64,000 bases of DNA from JAVJSD01 sp040219575 (GTDB lineage Bacteria; Planctomycetota; Planctomycetia; Pirellulales; Pirellulaceae): positions 28,828-92,827 of the forward strand of contig JAVJSD010000112.1 of NCBI GenBank assembly GCA_040219575.1, written 5' to 3'. Below are positions 53,449 through 62,212 of the stretch, one piece after another; within the stretch, counting starts at the first letter, position 1, and each line of letters starts with the position of its first letter. The notes under the pieces are model-generated. The model saw only the letters and a program-made list of their open reading frames with translations, was not told the DNA's origin and made no database searches. The translations under genes were made by a program, and so were the position numbers.

Positions 53449-53982
53449 CTATTCAGGAGGATCGCCGAAACGCTTTTCAAGCTGCGCGTAGGTGTCGCTG
53501 ATGTCGAACCAGAGTTTGGAACCGTCCGAACAGGTAATTACGTCGAAGTGGCGGCCATCTATCTCTTGGAGCGACTGCCCGGTGAATGTTTTTTCGAGGT
53601 ATTGCAGCAGGTCGTGTTCATCCGAGGTGCGCACCACCAGAAACGGGTTTTCCCTCGTACCCGCTCCCGTGGCGAGAATGCCCTCGCAACAGGACACGGC
53701 GAAGAATTCCTCCATCTTTGCCTTTTCTCCTTGCCCGGATTCTTCGGCGATATGCGCCAAGGCGAGATGCGCTCGAGGAGAGAGCAAGAGATTGGGCATC
53801 GCCGCCGCCAGGGCCTGGAAAGCTTCGTCTGGCCGACCGTCCTCGAGAAGTTCGCCAACCGTTTGCATCTCATCCGAGTATGGATCGTAATCGTCGGACG
53901 ACAGCACGGCCTTCCGGATGGCCAAATAGGTATCGCGATCGGGCGACTGAATGAACTCAAAGAACAGATTCTTGATCGGCAT
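53449..53982 (-). CDS. Hypothetical protein
   Basis: 177 aa, cytoplasmic, acidic. I do not recognise it with certainty. The first 90 residues are helical with TPR-like character (DEMQTVGELLEDGRPDEAFQALAAAMPNLLLSPRAHLALAHIAEESGQ). The second half is a beta-type domain with GILATGAGTRENPFLVVRTSDEHDLLQYLEK and HFDVITCSDGSKLWFDISDTYAQLEKRF. The pattern of a short helical repeat region followed by a conserved PFxVxRTSDExDLL motif is seen in proteins annotated as DUF4919 (memory, unverified). No partner is adjacent; xylA is 178 nt away on the same strand. Confidence 0.65.
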   Translation of the reverse strand: MPIKNLFFEFIQSPDRDTYLAIRKAVLSSDDYDPYSDEMQTVGELLEDGRPDEAFQALAAAMPNLLLSPRAHLALAHIAEESGQGEKAKMEEFFAVSCCEGILATGAGTRENPFLVVRTSDEHDLLQYLEKTFTGQSLQEIDGRHFDVITCSDGSKLWFDISDTYAQLEKRFGDPPE

Positions 53983-54082
53983 GCGTTAATGATCCCCATC
54001 GTGGCGGGATGATTCCTGGCCATTGGAAGCCGACCCATTGTTTACGCGGCGAGCGCCGTCGGCTCCCATGTCGAAACTGGTT

Positions 54083-55144
54083 CTAAGCTCGCGGAGTGAA
54101 ATCGTCTTCCCCGGAAAGGCTGTCGGCGAAGGCGGCCAGCAGGTCGGCGGCGCGGTCGATGTCGTCCAATGAGATCACCTCCACCGCGCTGTGCATGTAG
54201 CGGTTGGGCAGCGCCACCAGGCCGGTGGCCACGCCGGCCCGGGTGATCTGCAGCGCGTTGGTGTCGTTCGAGGCGGCCCGGCCGACGGCCGAAAGCTGGT
54301 AGGCGATCTTGTGCTCGTCGGCGAGTTTTCGCAGCCGGTCGGTGACCACCGGGTTCATGTTCGGGCCGCGGAAGATGACGGGGCCCTTGCCCAGCGCGAT
54401 GTCGCCCTGTTGCCGCTTGTCGATCGTGGGGCAGTCGGTGGCGTGCGTGACGTCGACGCCGATGCCCACGTGCGGGTCGATGCCGTAGGCGCTCGTCTGC
54501 GCGCCGCGGAGCCCGATCTCCTCCTGCACCGTCGATACCGAATACATCGCGCAGTTCAAGTTCTTGCCGGCCCGCCGCAGCGCCTCGATCACCACCCACA
54601 GCCCGGTGCGGTCGTCCATGCCGGGGGCGTTCGCCAGGCCGTTGCGCATTTCCTGGTAGCCGAGTTGCAGCGTGACCGGATCGCCGATCGTGACCAGCGA
54701 CGCCGCCTCCTGCTGATCCTTGGCGCCGATGTCGAGCCACAGGTCTTCCTGCTTCACGACCTGCTTTCGCTCTTCCTGGGTGAGCAAATGAATCGCCTTG
54801 CGGGCGATCACGGCGGGAATCGGCCCGTTGTCGGTCCAGATCGTCATCCGCTGGCCGATGAGTTGCTGCGGGTCCCAACCGCCGATCGTCTGCGTGTAGA
54901 TAAAGCCGAGTTCGTCGATCTGCGTCACGAGCAGGCCGATCTGGTCGCAATGGCCGGCCAACATCACGCGCAGCGGCGCGCCGGGGTTGCGGCAGGCGAT
55001 CACGTTGCCGTGCACGTCGGTCTTCACCTCGTCGGCGAAATCGGAAACGTAATCGCGGACCACGTCCTGAATCTTCGCCTCGTAGCCCGAGGGGCTGGGC
55101 GTTTCGAGCAACTTGACGAGAAACTCCTTGGCGGCGGCTTCCAT
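54083..55144 (-). CDS. M42 family aminopeptidase
   Basis: 353 aa. Metal-dependent aminopeptidase or glucanase of peptidase family M42 (FrvX/TET type). Ligands visible: His65 in MLAGHCDQIG, Asp177 in PGMDDRTGL, Glu208-Glu209 in VQEEIGLRG (one catalytic, one ligand), Asp231 in VDVTHATD, His318 in NRYMHSAVE. N-terminal TPSPSGYE and VHGNVIACR are typical. No signal peptide, so cytoplasmic; members form large tetrahedral complexes. It starts 16 nt from a 128-bp inverted repeat that fills the upstream gap. Confidence 0.94.
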   Translation of the reverse strand: MEAAAKEFLVKLLETPSPSGYEAKIQDVVRDYVSDFADEVKTDVHGNVIACRNPGAPLRVMLAGHCDQIGLLVTQIDELGFIYTQTIGGWDPQQLIGQRMTIWTDNGPIPAVIARKAIHLLTQEERKQVVKQEDLWLDIGAKDQQEAASLVTIGDPVTLQLGYQEMRNGLANAPGMDDRTGLWVVIEALRRAGKNLNCAMYSVSTVQEEIGLRGAQTSAYGIDPHVGIGVDVTHATDCPTIDKRQQGDIALGKGPVIFRGPNMNPVVTDRLRKLADEHKIAYQLSAVGRAASNDTNALQITRAGVATGLVALPNRYMHSAVEVISLDDIDRAADLLAAFADSLSGEDDFTPRA

Positions 55145-55160
55145 GACTTCTCCTGGCGTA

Positions 55161-55288
55161 CTCGTTTAGCCGCAGGCCCAGCGGGCCGCGCGACGCCGGA
55201 CGTTGCAGCGTCGCCGAGCGCGGCGCGACGTTCGACGCCGCCGCGGCGTCAACTCCCGCGCGGCCCGCTGGGCCTGCGGCTAAACGAG
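55161..55288. repeat. Perfect 32-bp inverted repeat, MITE-like
   Basis: Arms 55161-55192 and 55257-55288 are exact inverted copies starting CTCGTTTAGCCGCAGG. The 64-nt interior is itself rich in GCGTCG/CGACGC inverted motifs. There is no reading frame. It sits between two divergent genes. Confidence 0.9.
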
Positions 55289-55399
55289 AGGGGAATGCAG
55301 AATTCGATTCGGTTTCGATGAGACCAGTATCTTGACCGCCGCCCGGGAAGCAATGCCCCCCCGGCTCGCTTGGACTTCGCGGCCGGATATACTGCATAG

Positions 55400-55804
55400 A
55401 TGGCCGCTGCCGAGCAACCGCAACGAAAATCGGTGCTGGAGTCGCCGTGGTATTGGCTGTATGTCTTCGCCGCGGGCGCCCTGATTGCGCTGATGCTGCT
55501 GGGCTGGAAATTCGGTCCGCGTCAGGCGCAGATCGAAAACAAGTTCCTCGGCCACCAGGCGGCCGCGGAGCGTGAAGCAGGCGTCGAGGCCGGGGAGCGC
55601 GAGTCTTTGGACCGCGAGCTTTCGACGCCCGAACACACGATGATCAACCTGACGCCGCTGTACGTCATCCTGGCGGTGGTGTTCGTGGCGGCCTGGATCG
55701 CCGTTTGGCGGCAGGTGTTTCTCCGCCGGACCGCCGGCTCGCGGCCGGACGCGGATGCGCGGCCGACTTCCGCCAACGTTTCAAACACACAGGTGAAGAC
55801 TTGA
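55400..55804 (+). CDS. Small membrane protein, two helices
   Basis: 134 aa. Two hydrophobic segments: WYWLYVFAAGALIALMLLGW (about residues 17-36) and LYVILAVVFVAAWIAVWRQVF (about 87-107), separated by a charged helical loop (HQAAAEREAGVEAGERES). The C-terminus is polar. I do not recognise a family. Its stop codon overlaps the TTG start of the next gene (TTGA), so the two are almost certainly cotranslated and may form one membrane unit. Confidence 0.7.
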   Translation: MAAAEQPQRKSVLESPWYWLYVFAAGALIALMLLGWKFGPRQAQIENKFLGHQAAAEREAGVEAGERESLDRELSTPEHTMINLTPLYVILAVVFVAAWIAVWRQVFLRRTAGSRPDADARPTSANVSNTQVKT

Positions 55805-56379
55805 ACTGGCTGCTCGAGTCGACGTTGGAGCGGAATCTGGCGCTGTTGGCTCTGGCGGCCGGCGCGGTGGTGCTGGCCGTCACCTGGATGCGTTCGGGGA
55901 AGCGTTTGTGGCTGATCGCCTCGGTGGTTGTCGGCGCGGTCGTGGCGCTGACGGTGCTGGCGGGACAACTCTTCGTCACTCCGCGCGAAGAGGTCGAGCA
56001 GACGCTGCGCACCATCGCCGCCGACGTGCAGAACAACGACCTGCAGGCGGTCCTGTCGCACATCCACAGCAGCCGCGACGACATCCGTCTGCGGGCGCAG
56101 GCCGAAATGCCCCGCTACCGCTTCGAGGAAGTGAGAATCAACAGCATCAAGGAGATCACCGCCGACGGTTCCGGCGATCCGCCCACGGCCGAAGCGCAAT
56201 TCTACGTCGGCGTGCATGGCGATTTCGGCGGCGGCGAAGTCGGCGAAGTCTACGGCGACCGTGGACTGACGCGTTTCGTCATTCTCAAGTTCGAAAAGGA
56301 AGGCGACGCCTGGAAGGTGATCGACTACGAGCATCGCGCGCCGTTTGGGAACTCCGGGGTTGACGGCCCTCCACAATAG
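55801..56379 (+). CDS. Membrane protein with NTF2/SnoaL-like tail
   Basis: 192 aa from TTG 55801, chosen because it overlaps the previous stop (TTGA) with AGGTG just upstream; an earlier in-frame start at 55705 would give an Arg-rich leader. Two N-terminal hydrophobic helices (LALLALAAGAVVLAVTW and LWLIASVVVGAVVALTVLAG) are followed by a soluble domain: VEQTLRTIAADVQNNDLQAVLSHIHSSRDDI, then RFVILKFEKEGDAWKVIDYEHRAP. The latter resembles the cone-shaped NTF2/SnoaL fold. Function unknown. Confidence 0.7.
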   Translation: MNWLLESTLERNLALLALAAGAVVLAVTWMRSGKRLWLIASVVVGAVVALTVLAGQLFVTPREEVEQTLRTIAADVQNNDLQAVLSHIHSSRDDIRLRAQAEMPRYRFEEVRINSIKEITADGSGDPPTAEAQFYVGVHGDFGGGEVGEVYGDRGLTRFVILKFEKEGDAWKVIDYEHRAPFGNSGVDGPPQ

Positions 56380-56432
56380 TTACGAAGCCGACGATTTCCG
56401 CCGCGCGACACCACTCCAAGGATTTGAACACG

Positions 56433-57329
56433 ATGAAGGTCTTGATCTCGGGAGCAACCGGACTGGTCGGCGGAGCCCTCGCCGCTTCGCTCTCGAAGGA
56501 CGATCACGAGATCTTTTCCCTGACGCGTTCTCCTCAGGGCGACCGCGACATCGGCTGGAATCCCGGCCAGGGCGAAATCGACGTGGAGAAGCTCGCGGGA
56601 TTCGACGCCGTCGTGCATCTGGCCGGCGAGAGCATCGCCGAAGGGCGTTGGACGGCGGCCAAGAAACATCGCATCCGCGAAAGCCGCGTGCTGGGAACCA
56701 AACTGCTGAGCGAATCGCTGGCCGGGCTCGATACGCGACCACGAGTTTTCGTGTCGGCCTCGGCGATCGGCTACTACGGCGATCAGGGCGACAAGGAACT
56801 CGGTGAGGACGGCCCTACCGGCGAGCTGTTTCTGTCGGAGGTCTGTCGCGACTGGGAGGCGGCCGCCGAACCGGCGCGGCAAGCCGGCATCCGCGTGGTG
56901 CATCCCCGCATCGGCGTCGTCCTCAGCAAGGACGGCGGCGCCCTCGCCAAGATGCTCACGCCGTTCAAGCTTGGACTGGGCGGCCGCGTGGGCGGCGGCC
57001 GGCAGTGGATGAGTTGGATCTCGCTGGAGGATCTGGTGGGCGTGCTCCGCTTCTTGATCTCCGAGGATTCGCTGTCGGGGCCGGTCAACGCCGTCGCGCC
57101 GAAGCCCGTCACCAATCTCGAATTCACCAAGACGCTGGGCCGCGTGCTGGGCCGTCCCACGATCTTTCCCATGCCCGCGCTGATGGCCCGCCTGGCGCTG
57201 GGGGAGATGGCCGATGAACTGCTGCTGCCCAGCACGCGGGTCAAACCCGCGAAGCTGAAGTCGGCGGGCTACGCCTTTCGGCATCCACAGTTGGACGGGG
57301 CGCTGAGAGCGGTCTTGGGAATGGGCTGA
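56433..57329 (+). CDS. TIGR01777-type sugar-nucleotide epimerase (SDR fold)
   Basis: 298 aa from ATG 56433 (AAGGA at 56418-56422); a TTG three codons upstream is less likely. NAD(P)-binding GATGLVGG (residues 7-14), FDAVVHLAGESIAEGRWTAAKKHRIRESRV, then SASAIGYYGDQG with the YxxxK-type Tyr replaced in context by the family pattern, WEAAAEPARQAGIRVVHPRIGVVLSKDGGALAKM, GGRQWMSWISLEDLVGVLRFL and the C-terminal ELLLPSTRVKPAKLKSAGYAFRHPQLDGALRAVL. This is the YfcH/SulA-related epimerase family of unknown substrate. It precedes the MFS gene by 110 nt. Confidence 0.93.
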   Translation: MKVLISGATGLVGGALAASLSKDDHEIFSLTRSPQGDRDIGWNPGQGEIDVEKLAGFDAVVHLAGESIAEGRWTAAKKHRIRESRVLGTKLLSESLAGLDTRPRVFVSASAIGYYGDQGDKELGEDGPTGELFLSEVCRDWEAAAEPARQAGIRVVHPRIGVVLSKDGGALAKMLTPFKLGLGGRVGGGRQWMSWISLEDLVGVLRFLISEDSLSGPVNAVAPKPVTNLEFTKTLGRVLGRPTIFPMPALMARLALGEMADELLLPSTRVKPAKLKSAGYAFRHPQLDGALRAVLGMG

Positions 57330-57439
57330 CCGAGTGGTTCGCCGCATTGGGCTTGTCAACCGGCGGAAAAGCCGTCATCAATGGGCGAAGCTGCGCGCCC
57401 GGCGCCGCTTGTTGCGTGAAGTCCCCCCAGGAGCCTCTC

Positions 57440-58843
57440 GTGCACGAGGCCGACAATCCGAATCGTTCTCCCGATCTCGCGTCGTCAGCGCCGTCGCCCG
57501 ACGACGCCCGGATGACGCACGGCCAACGGGAACAAGAGAAGGAGCACCTTCCCCCGCTGAACGTCGATCGCGCCTTCTGGGGCATGACGGCGACGCAGTT
57601 CCTGGGGGCGTTCAACGACAACGTCTACAAGCAACTGGTGCTGCTGCTGGCGGTCACCGCGACCAGCAGCAGCGGCGAATCCTACGACCTGCAGGGGCCG
57701 GGAATGGTCGTGTTCGCCCTGCCATTCTTATTGTTCTCCGGCATCGCGGGCTACTATTCGGAGCGCAACAACAAGCGCACGGTCATCGTGCTCTGCAAGG
57801 TCGCGGAAATCGTGGTGATGGCCGCCGGCGTGCTGGCGTTCTTCTTTTATCCGGTCACCGGATTCGCCGGATTACTGGCGGTGCTGTTTCTGATGGGCAC
57901 GCAGAGCGCCTTCTTCGGCCCCGGCAAGTACGGCATTTTGCCGGAACTGTTTCGCCAGCGCGACCTGCCGCAGACCAACGGCGTGATCCTGATGACGACG
58001 TTTCTGGCGATCATCTTCGGCAGCGCATTCGCGGGCCTGCTGATGGAGCACTTCGTCGCGCGGATTTGGATCGCCGGAATGGCTTGCGTCGTCATCGCCG
58101 TGGCGGGGACGGGTACCTCGCTGATGGTGCGGCGAACGCCCCCCGCCAAGGCGGACTTGCGTCTTACGCTCTCGGCCTTCGTCGTGCCGGGCGATGTCTG
58201 GCGCGGGATGCGCGCCGACCACGCGCTGCTGTGGGCGCTGCTGGCTTCCTGCATGTTCTGGCTGGTCGGCGCCGTCGTGCAAATGTCGATCAACGCGCTC
58301 GGCATCAAGCAACTGGGCGTGGGCGAGTTGCGGACGAGTCTGTTGGTGACGGGCGTGGGCGTGGGCATCGCGGTGGGGGCGATGCTGGCCGGCCGGCTGT
58401 CACGCGGCCAAGTCAATTTCACCATCATGCGGATCGGCGCCTGGGGAATCGTCGGCACGCTGCTGCTGGTGGCGGTGTTCAACCCGCCGTCCGAACTGCT
58501 CTCGCAGGACTTCTCGTGGTTGTCCGGTCCGCGCGGAATGTGGCTGCGGTATGGCGCGACGATGGCGGCCCTCGTCGCCGCGGGAGGTTCGACCGGCTTG
58601 TTCGCCGTGCCGCTGCAGGTGTTCCTGCAATCGCGGGCGCCGCACGATCAGAAGGGCCGGGTGATCGCCACGATGAACCTCGCCAACTGGATCGCCATCA
58701 TCGTCGGCGGCGTGCTATATTCAGCCTGCTCGCCGCTTTTGGAGTGGCTCAGTTGGCCCGCCAGCACGATGTTCGTCATTACGGCGATGCTGATGGCGCC
58801 GGTGGCGGCGCTGTACCGTCCCCGCAACGAAAGTCTGCCTTGA
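57440..58843 (+). CDS. MFS transporter, LplT-like
   Basis: 467 aa. The GTG start is set by CAGGAG 6 nt upstream. After about 50 polar residues come 10-12 membrane helices. The first contains FWGMTATQFLGAFNDNVYKQLVLLLAV, and QSAFFGPGKYGILPELFRQRDLPQTNGVILMTTFLAIIFGSAFAGLL is the LplT hallmark. LplT flips lysophospholipids across the inner membrane for re-acylation by Aas. Here there is no acyltransferase domain and no aas gene adjacent, so substrate is inferred only. The ATG of the downstream ROK gene immediately follows the stop. Confidence 0.88.
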   Translation: MHEADNPNRSPDLASSAPSPDDARMTHGQREQEKEHLPPLNVDRAFWGMTATQFLGAFNDNVYKQLVLLLAVTATSSSGESYDLQGPGMVVFALPFLLFSGIAGYYSERNNKRTVIVLCKVAEIVVMAAGVLAFFFYPVTGFAGLLAVLFLMGTQSAFFGPGKYGILPELFRQRDLPQTNGVILMTTFLAIIFGSAFAGLLMEHFVARIWIAGMACVVIAVAGTGTSLMVRRTPPAKADLRLTLSAFVVPGDVWRGMRADHALLWALLASCMFWLVGAVVQMSINALGIKQLGVGELRTSLLVTGVGVGIAVGAMLAGRLSRGQVNFTIMRIGAWGIVGTLLLVAVFNPPSELLSQDFSWLSGPRGMWLRYGATMAALVAAGGSTGLFAVPLQVFLQSRAPHDQKGRVIATMNLANWIAIIVGGVLYSACSPLLEWLSWPASTMFVITAMLMAPVAALYRPRNESLP

Positions 58844-59884
58844 ATGTTCCTCGGCATTGAAATCGGCGGAACGAAACTGCAATTGGGGGTGGGCGCCGGC
58901 GATGGGAAGCCGCTCGTCGCGCTGGAGCGGCGCGACATCGATCCGCAGCGCGGCGCCGCCGGCATCCTGGAGCAGATCGAAACCGTCGGCGCCGGGCTGC
59001 TGCAGAAGCATCACGTTTCGCGAATCGGCGTCGGATTCGGCGGACCGGTCGACGCCGCCGCCGGGCGCGTGCAAAAGAGCCATCAAGTCGAAGGCTGGGA
59101 GAACGCGCCGCTGGCCGATTGGTGTCAATCGGCGCTTGGCCGACCGACCTTGATCGCCAACGACTGCGACGCCGCGGCGCTGGCCGAAGCGCGGTTCGGC
59201 GCCGGTCGCGGCAAGTCGATCGTGTTCTTCGTCACCGTCGGCACCGGCGTCGGCGGTGGATTGGTCATCGACGGCCGCCTGCATGGACGTTTTCGCCCCG
59301 CCGCCGCCGAGATCGGACACCTGCGGCCCGGCCTGCACGCCGATCGGCCGGACGAGACCGTCGAATCGCTGGCCAGCGGTTGGGGCATCGCCGCCGCGGC
59401 CCGAGCGCGGCTCGCGGGCGACGTCTCGCGATCGCTGCAAACGGCGCGGCGCGGAGGCGGTCCCGTCAATCCCGACGTCGTCCGCCAGCGGTTGGCCGAC
59501 GCGGAGCAAACCGGACGTGAATACACCGCCGACCTGCTGCACCGCGCCGGCGGCGAACTCGACGCCCTGACCGCGAAGATGGTGGCGCAGGCCGCCGCCG
59601 ACGGCAACGAAGTGGCCCGCGAGGTGATGGAGCACGCCCTGCAGGCCCTCGGCTGGGCGGTGGCGCAGGTCGTCACCTTGTTGGCGCCGGAGGTGGTCGT
59701 GGTGGGCGGGGGAGTCTCCCTGAGCGGCCAACAGTTTTTTGTTCCGCTGCGGCAGCAGGCGGCGCGGTATGTGTTTCCTCCGCTGACCGACTCCTACGAG
59801 ATCGCGCCGGCCGCCCTCGGCGAACTGGTGGTCGTTCACGGCGCCCTGGCGCTGGCCGCCACATGTCCCGCGGAATCGACCTGA
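58844..59884 (+). CDS. ROK family sugar kinase-like protein without zinc motif
   Basis: 346 aa. The phosphate-binding GIEIGGTKLQLGVG (residues 4-17), GVGFGGPVDAAAGRV, LIANDCDAAALAEARFGAGRGKSIVFFVTVGTGVGGGLVIDGRLH and AAAEIGHLRPG place it in the ROK (glucokinase/NagC) family. There is no helix-turn-helix, so a kinase rather than a repressor. The canonical CxCGxxGCxE zinc motif after GEIGH is replaced by RPGLHADRPDETVESLASG with no Cys; many kinases of this family depend on that zinc, so structure or activity may be altered. The catalytic Asp in ANDCDA is present. The ATG follows the MFS stop directly (zero gap). Confidence 0.88.
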   Translation: MFLGIEIGGTKLQLGVGAGDGKPLVALERRDIDPQRGAAGILEQIETVGAGLLQKHHVSRIGVGFGGPVDAAAGRVQKSHQVEGWENAPLADWCQSALGRPTLIANDCDAAALAEARFGAGRGKSIVFFVTVGTGVGGGLVIDGRLHGRFRPAAAEIGHLRPGLHADRPDETVESLASGWGIAAAARARLAGDVSRSLQTARRGGGPVNPDVVRQRLADAEQTGREYTADLLHRAGGELDALTAKMVAQAAADGNEVAREVMEHALQALGWAVAQVVTLLAPEVVVVGGGVSLSGQQFFVPLRQQAARYVFPPLTDSYEIAPAALGELVVVHGALALAATCPAEST

Positions 59885-59972
59885 GTTGCGTGAATCCGCA
59901 GGCGGCTCGTTTCACAAGGGGCGGTCGGCGGCGTCCATGATGCGCGACGCCCCGCCGACTGGAACCCGGTAG

Positions 59973-60154
59973 CGGAAGTCTGGCGACGTCTCACGACTTC
60001 CGCCACGGGGACGAGCCGATCGTAGCGGAAGTCGTGAGACTTCCGAGACAGCGTGAGCAGTGCCGGTGCTTGCGATGAGCGCACTATTGAATTAGCGAGG
60101 CTTCGCGCAAGTGGGCGTCGCGCGACGGCGGCGGCTGAAGTCTCACGACTTCAG
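59973..60154. repeat. Cluster of GTGA-loop palindromes
   Basis: Copies at 59973-60002 (with an internal doubling of the core), 60026-60045 (CGGAAGTCGTGAGACTTCCG) and 60135-60154 (CTGAAGTCTCACGACTTCAG), each next to GTAGC or GCTAC. They occupy most of the 341-nt gap between two convergent genes, which holds no gene. Confidence 0.8.
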
Positions 60155-60225
60155 CTACGGCTGTCGAGGACGCGTCGCGCGCGTGTTGTCACGGACTTCG
60201 GCGAACCGCGTCTTAACCCGCCTCG

Positions 60226-61344
60226 TCAACGCGTCAGGGCGGCGATCGGCGTGCGGAGGAAGAACAAGCCGGGGCCGCCGGGTTGCTGGGCGTTGAGATC
60301 GAAGAACACCGTGCCCAGCGTGTCGGCGTCGATTTGCACCGTGCGGGGCCAACCGCGGCCGGGAATGTTGCGGCCGGGGTTGTGGATGATCAACGAATGT
60401 TCGCGGTCCCAGCTCAGGCCGTCGTCGCGGGAGATGATCAGTTCGTAGGCCCATTCGTCGTCGCGGCCGACGCCGTAGATGATCGACGTCAGCACGATCC
60501 AGCCGTTGTCCAGCGTGCACAAGTCGTAACCGGCGACGCCGAAGTACGGCAGCGCGTGCAGCGCCTTCCAGGTTTGTCCGTCGTCGGTGCTGCGCAGTCC
60601 GCGGACCGTCTCGCCCGGCTTGCCGACGGGGACCGGTGCGTGCGCCTGGGGGGCGCCGCTGAGCACCGCGCCGCCCGGCGTGCGAATGATCGGCGCCATG
60701 CCATGATTGCGGCCGTCGCCAAACGGACGCACGGCGTGCTTCTGCTGGTCGTAAACGATCGTGCGGTCGTACAGCGGCAGCACCCACGCGTGCGGCGAAA
60801 GCTCCATCACGGGATGCCGCAGACAACTGTAGTTCGTGAATTCGTCGAGCGGGATCGAGGTCACCGGCGACCAGCTGCGGCCGTCGTCGCTGCTGGTGCA
60901 GAAGTGCGGCGTCCGCCAACGCCGCGCGCCCTCGACGTGGTAACACGACCAGCTGAGCAAAATGCGGTCGTCGGAAAGTACCGTCAACGAGCCGGGATAG
61001 ATCGAGCAGTCCTTGATCGTGGGAACCGCCGCCGGCTCGCTCCAGGTCTTGCCCCCGTCGCGCGATCGGCAGACGAGCAACTCCTTGCCGCCACCCCCGT
61101 TCTCGTTGTAAACCGCCAGCAGATCGCCGCGCGGAGTGCGGCACAGCGAAGGATGGATATGGCCCCCCACGACATCGGCCACACGAATCACCTCACTCGG
61201 GCCAAGCCTTTCAACGGCCGATTCCTCCGCGGCGGCCTTCGTGGATGCCGCCGGTTCGGAGGACCGCGCTGGCGACCCGAGAATTACGAGAGAAAAAAGC
61301 GAAAGGGAAAACAGGGCGAAACGGGTAAAGCGGGAAGACAGCAT
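60226..61344 (-). CDS. Secreted sialidase-like (BNR/Asp-box) protein
   Basis: 372 aa. ATG 61344 is set by GGAG 8 nt upstream; the frame is open to 61452. Signal peptide FALFSLSLFSLVILGSPA. Four Asp-box motifs are visible: SRDGGKTW, SSDDGRSW, STDDGQTW and SRDDGLSW, on a six-bladed propeller. Additional landmarks: GHIHPSLCRTPRGDLLAVYNENGG and RNIPGRGWPRTVQIDADTLGTVFFD. In sialidases an Arg triad and Tyr/Glu are needed; several candidate Arg (RTPRG, SCLRHP) exist but cannot be assigned. Similar propeller proteins in planctomycetes are numerous and mostly uncharacterised. It could be a non-enzymatic binding protein. Confidence 0.8.
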   Translation of the reverse strand: MLSSRFTRFALFSLSLFSLVILGSPARSSEPAASTKAAAEESAVERLGPSEVIRVADVVGGHIHPSLCRTPRGDLLAVYNENGGGGKELLVCRSRDGGKTWSEPAAVPTIKDCSIYPGSLTVLSDDRILLSWSCYHVEGARRWRTPHFCTSSDDGRSWSPVTSIPLDEFTNYSCLRHPVMELSPHAWVLPLYDRTIVYDQQKHAVRPFGDGRNHGMAPIIRTPGGAVLSGAPQAHAPVPVGKPGETVRGLRSTDDGQTWKALHALPYFGVAGYDLCTLDNGWIVLTSIIYGVGRDDEWAYELIISRDDGLSWDREHSLIIHNPGRNIPGRGWPRTVQIDADTLGTVFFDLNAQQPGGPGLFFLRTPIAALTR

Positions 61345-61493
61345 GCTCGGGGCTCCAGGGCGGATTGCTCTTGCGGCGGGTCGGGCCGGTTGCCAAACTA
61401 CCGCCCCCACAGGCCGGAAGCAAGTTTCGGCCGTGCTCGTCACTTTCGGCACTCGTCACGGGCCGCGATCGTCGGCGCGCGAGATCCAATCGA

Positions 61494-62207
61494 ATGGCAA
61501 CGACCGCCCAACAAATTGCGTGTGGGTTGACCGCGCGATGCGCCGCGACGTTGTCGGCGTGCGCCGTGCTGGCGGCGCTGTTGAGCCTGGCGGGTTGCGG
61601 CTCGTTCGGCTCGTGGATGTCGCCCGGTTCGCCGGAAGTCGTGCCGGTGGTGCAGAATCCCCTGTTCATTCCCGTCGCCGATCGCGAGCTGGTGTGGAAT
61701 CAACTCGTCGACGCCATGGACGACTACTTCAAGATTCGCCGCGAGGAGCGCGTCCGCGAGATCGGGGGCGCCTTGCTCGAGGGCCGCATCGAGACGCGGC
61801 CCACCATCGGCTCGACCATCTTCGAGCCCTGGCGGCACGACGCCACGCCGGGCTTCGAGAAACTGCACGGCACCTTGCAGTCGATTCGCCGCACCGCCGA
61901 GATGCGCGTGATTCCGACCGATGGCGGCTACCTGATCGATCTGGCGGTCTACAAGGAATTGGAAGACCTGCCCCAACCGGAAAACTCGACCGTCGGCGGC
62001 GTGACGATGCGGATGGACAACTCGCTGATCCGCAACGCCGCCGAGCAGGTTCCGCTCGAGACGATGGGGCCGGTTACGCTCGGCTGGATTCCGCTCGGGC
62101 GCGACATCTCCCTCGAGCAGCGGATTCTGGCCGACGTTTACGCGCGGCTGGGCCATGTCGGGCAGCCCGAGGCCCCCCGCTGGCCGTTTCGCTATCCAGG
62201 CAGCTGA
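61494..62207 (+). CDS. Lipoprotein of unknown function
   Basis: 237 aa from ATG 61494. The lipobox LAGC at residues 32-35 after a hydrophobic helix (ACAVLAALLSLAG) marks a lipoprotein; the frame open upstream to 61365 is Arg-rich leader. Mature domain: NPLFIPVADRELVWNQLVDAMDDYFKIRREERV, GRIETRPTIGSTIFEPWRHD, GFEKLHGTLQSIRRTAEMRVIPTDGGYLIDLAVYKELEDLPQPE. Not recognised; the mature fold appears alpha/beta. It ends in a 27-bp inverted repeat just downstream. It is convergent to the histidine kinase gene. Confidence 0.75.
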   Translation: MATTAQQIACGLTARCAATLSACAVLAALLSLAGCGSFGSWMSPGSPEVVPVVQNPLFIPVADRELVWNQLVDAMDDYFKIRREERVREIGGALLEGRIETRPTIGSTIFEPWRHDATPGFEKLHGTLQSIRRTAEMRVIPTDGGYLIDLAVYKELEDLPQPENSTVGGVTMRMDNSLIRNAAEQVPLETMGPVTLGWIPLGRDISLEQRILADVYARLGHVGQPEAPRWPFRYPGS

Positions 62208-62212
62208 AGCGC

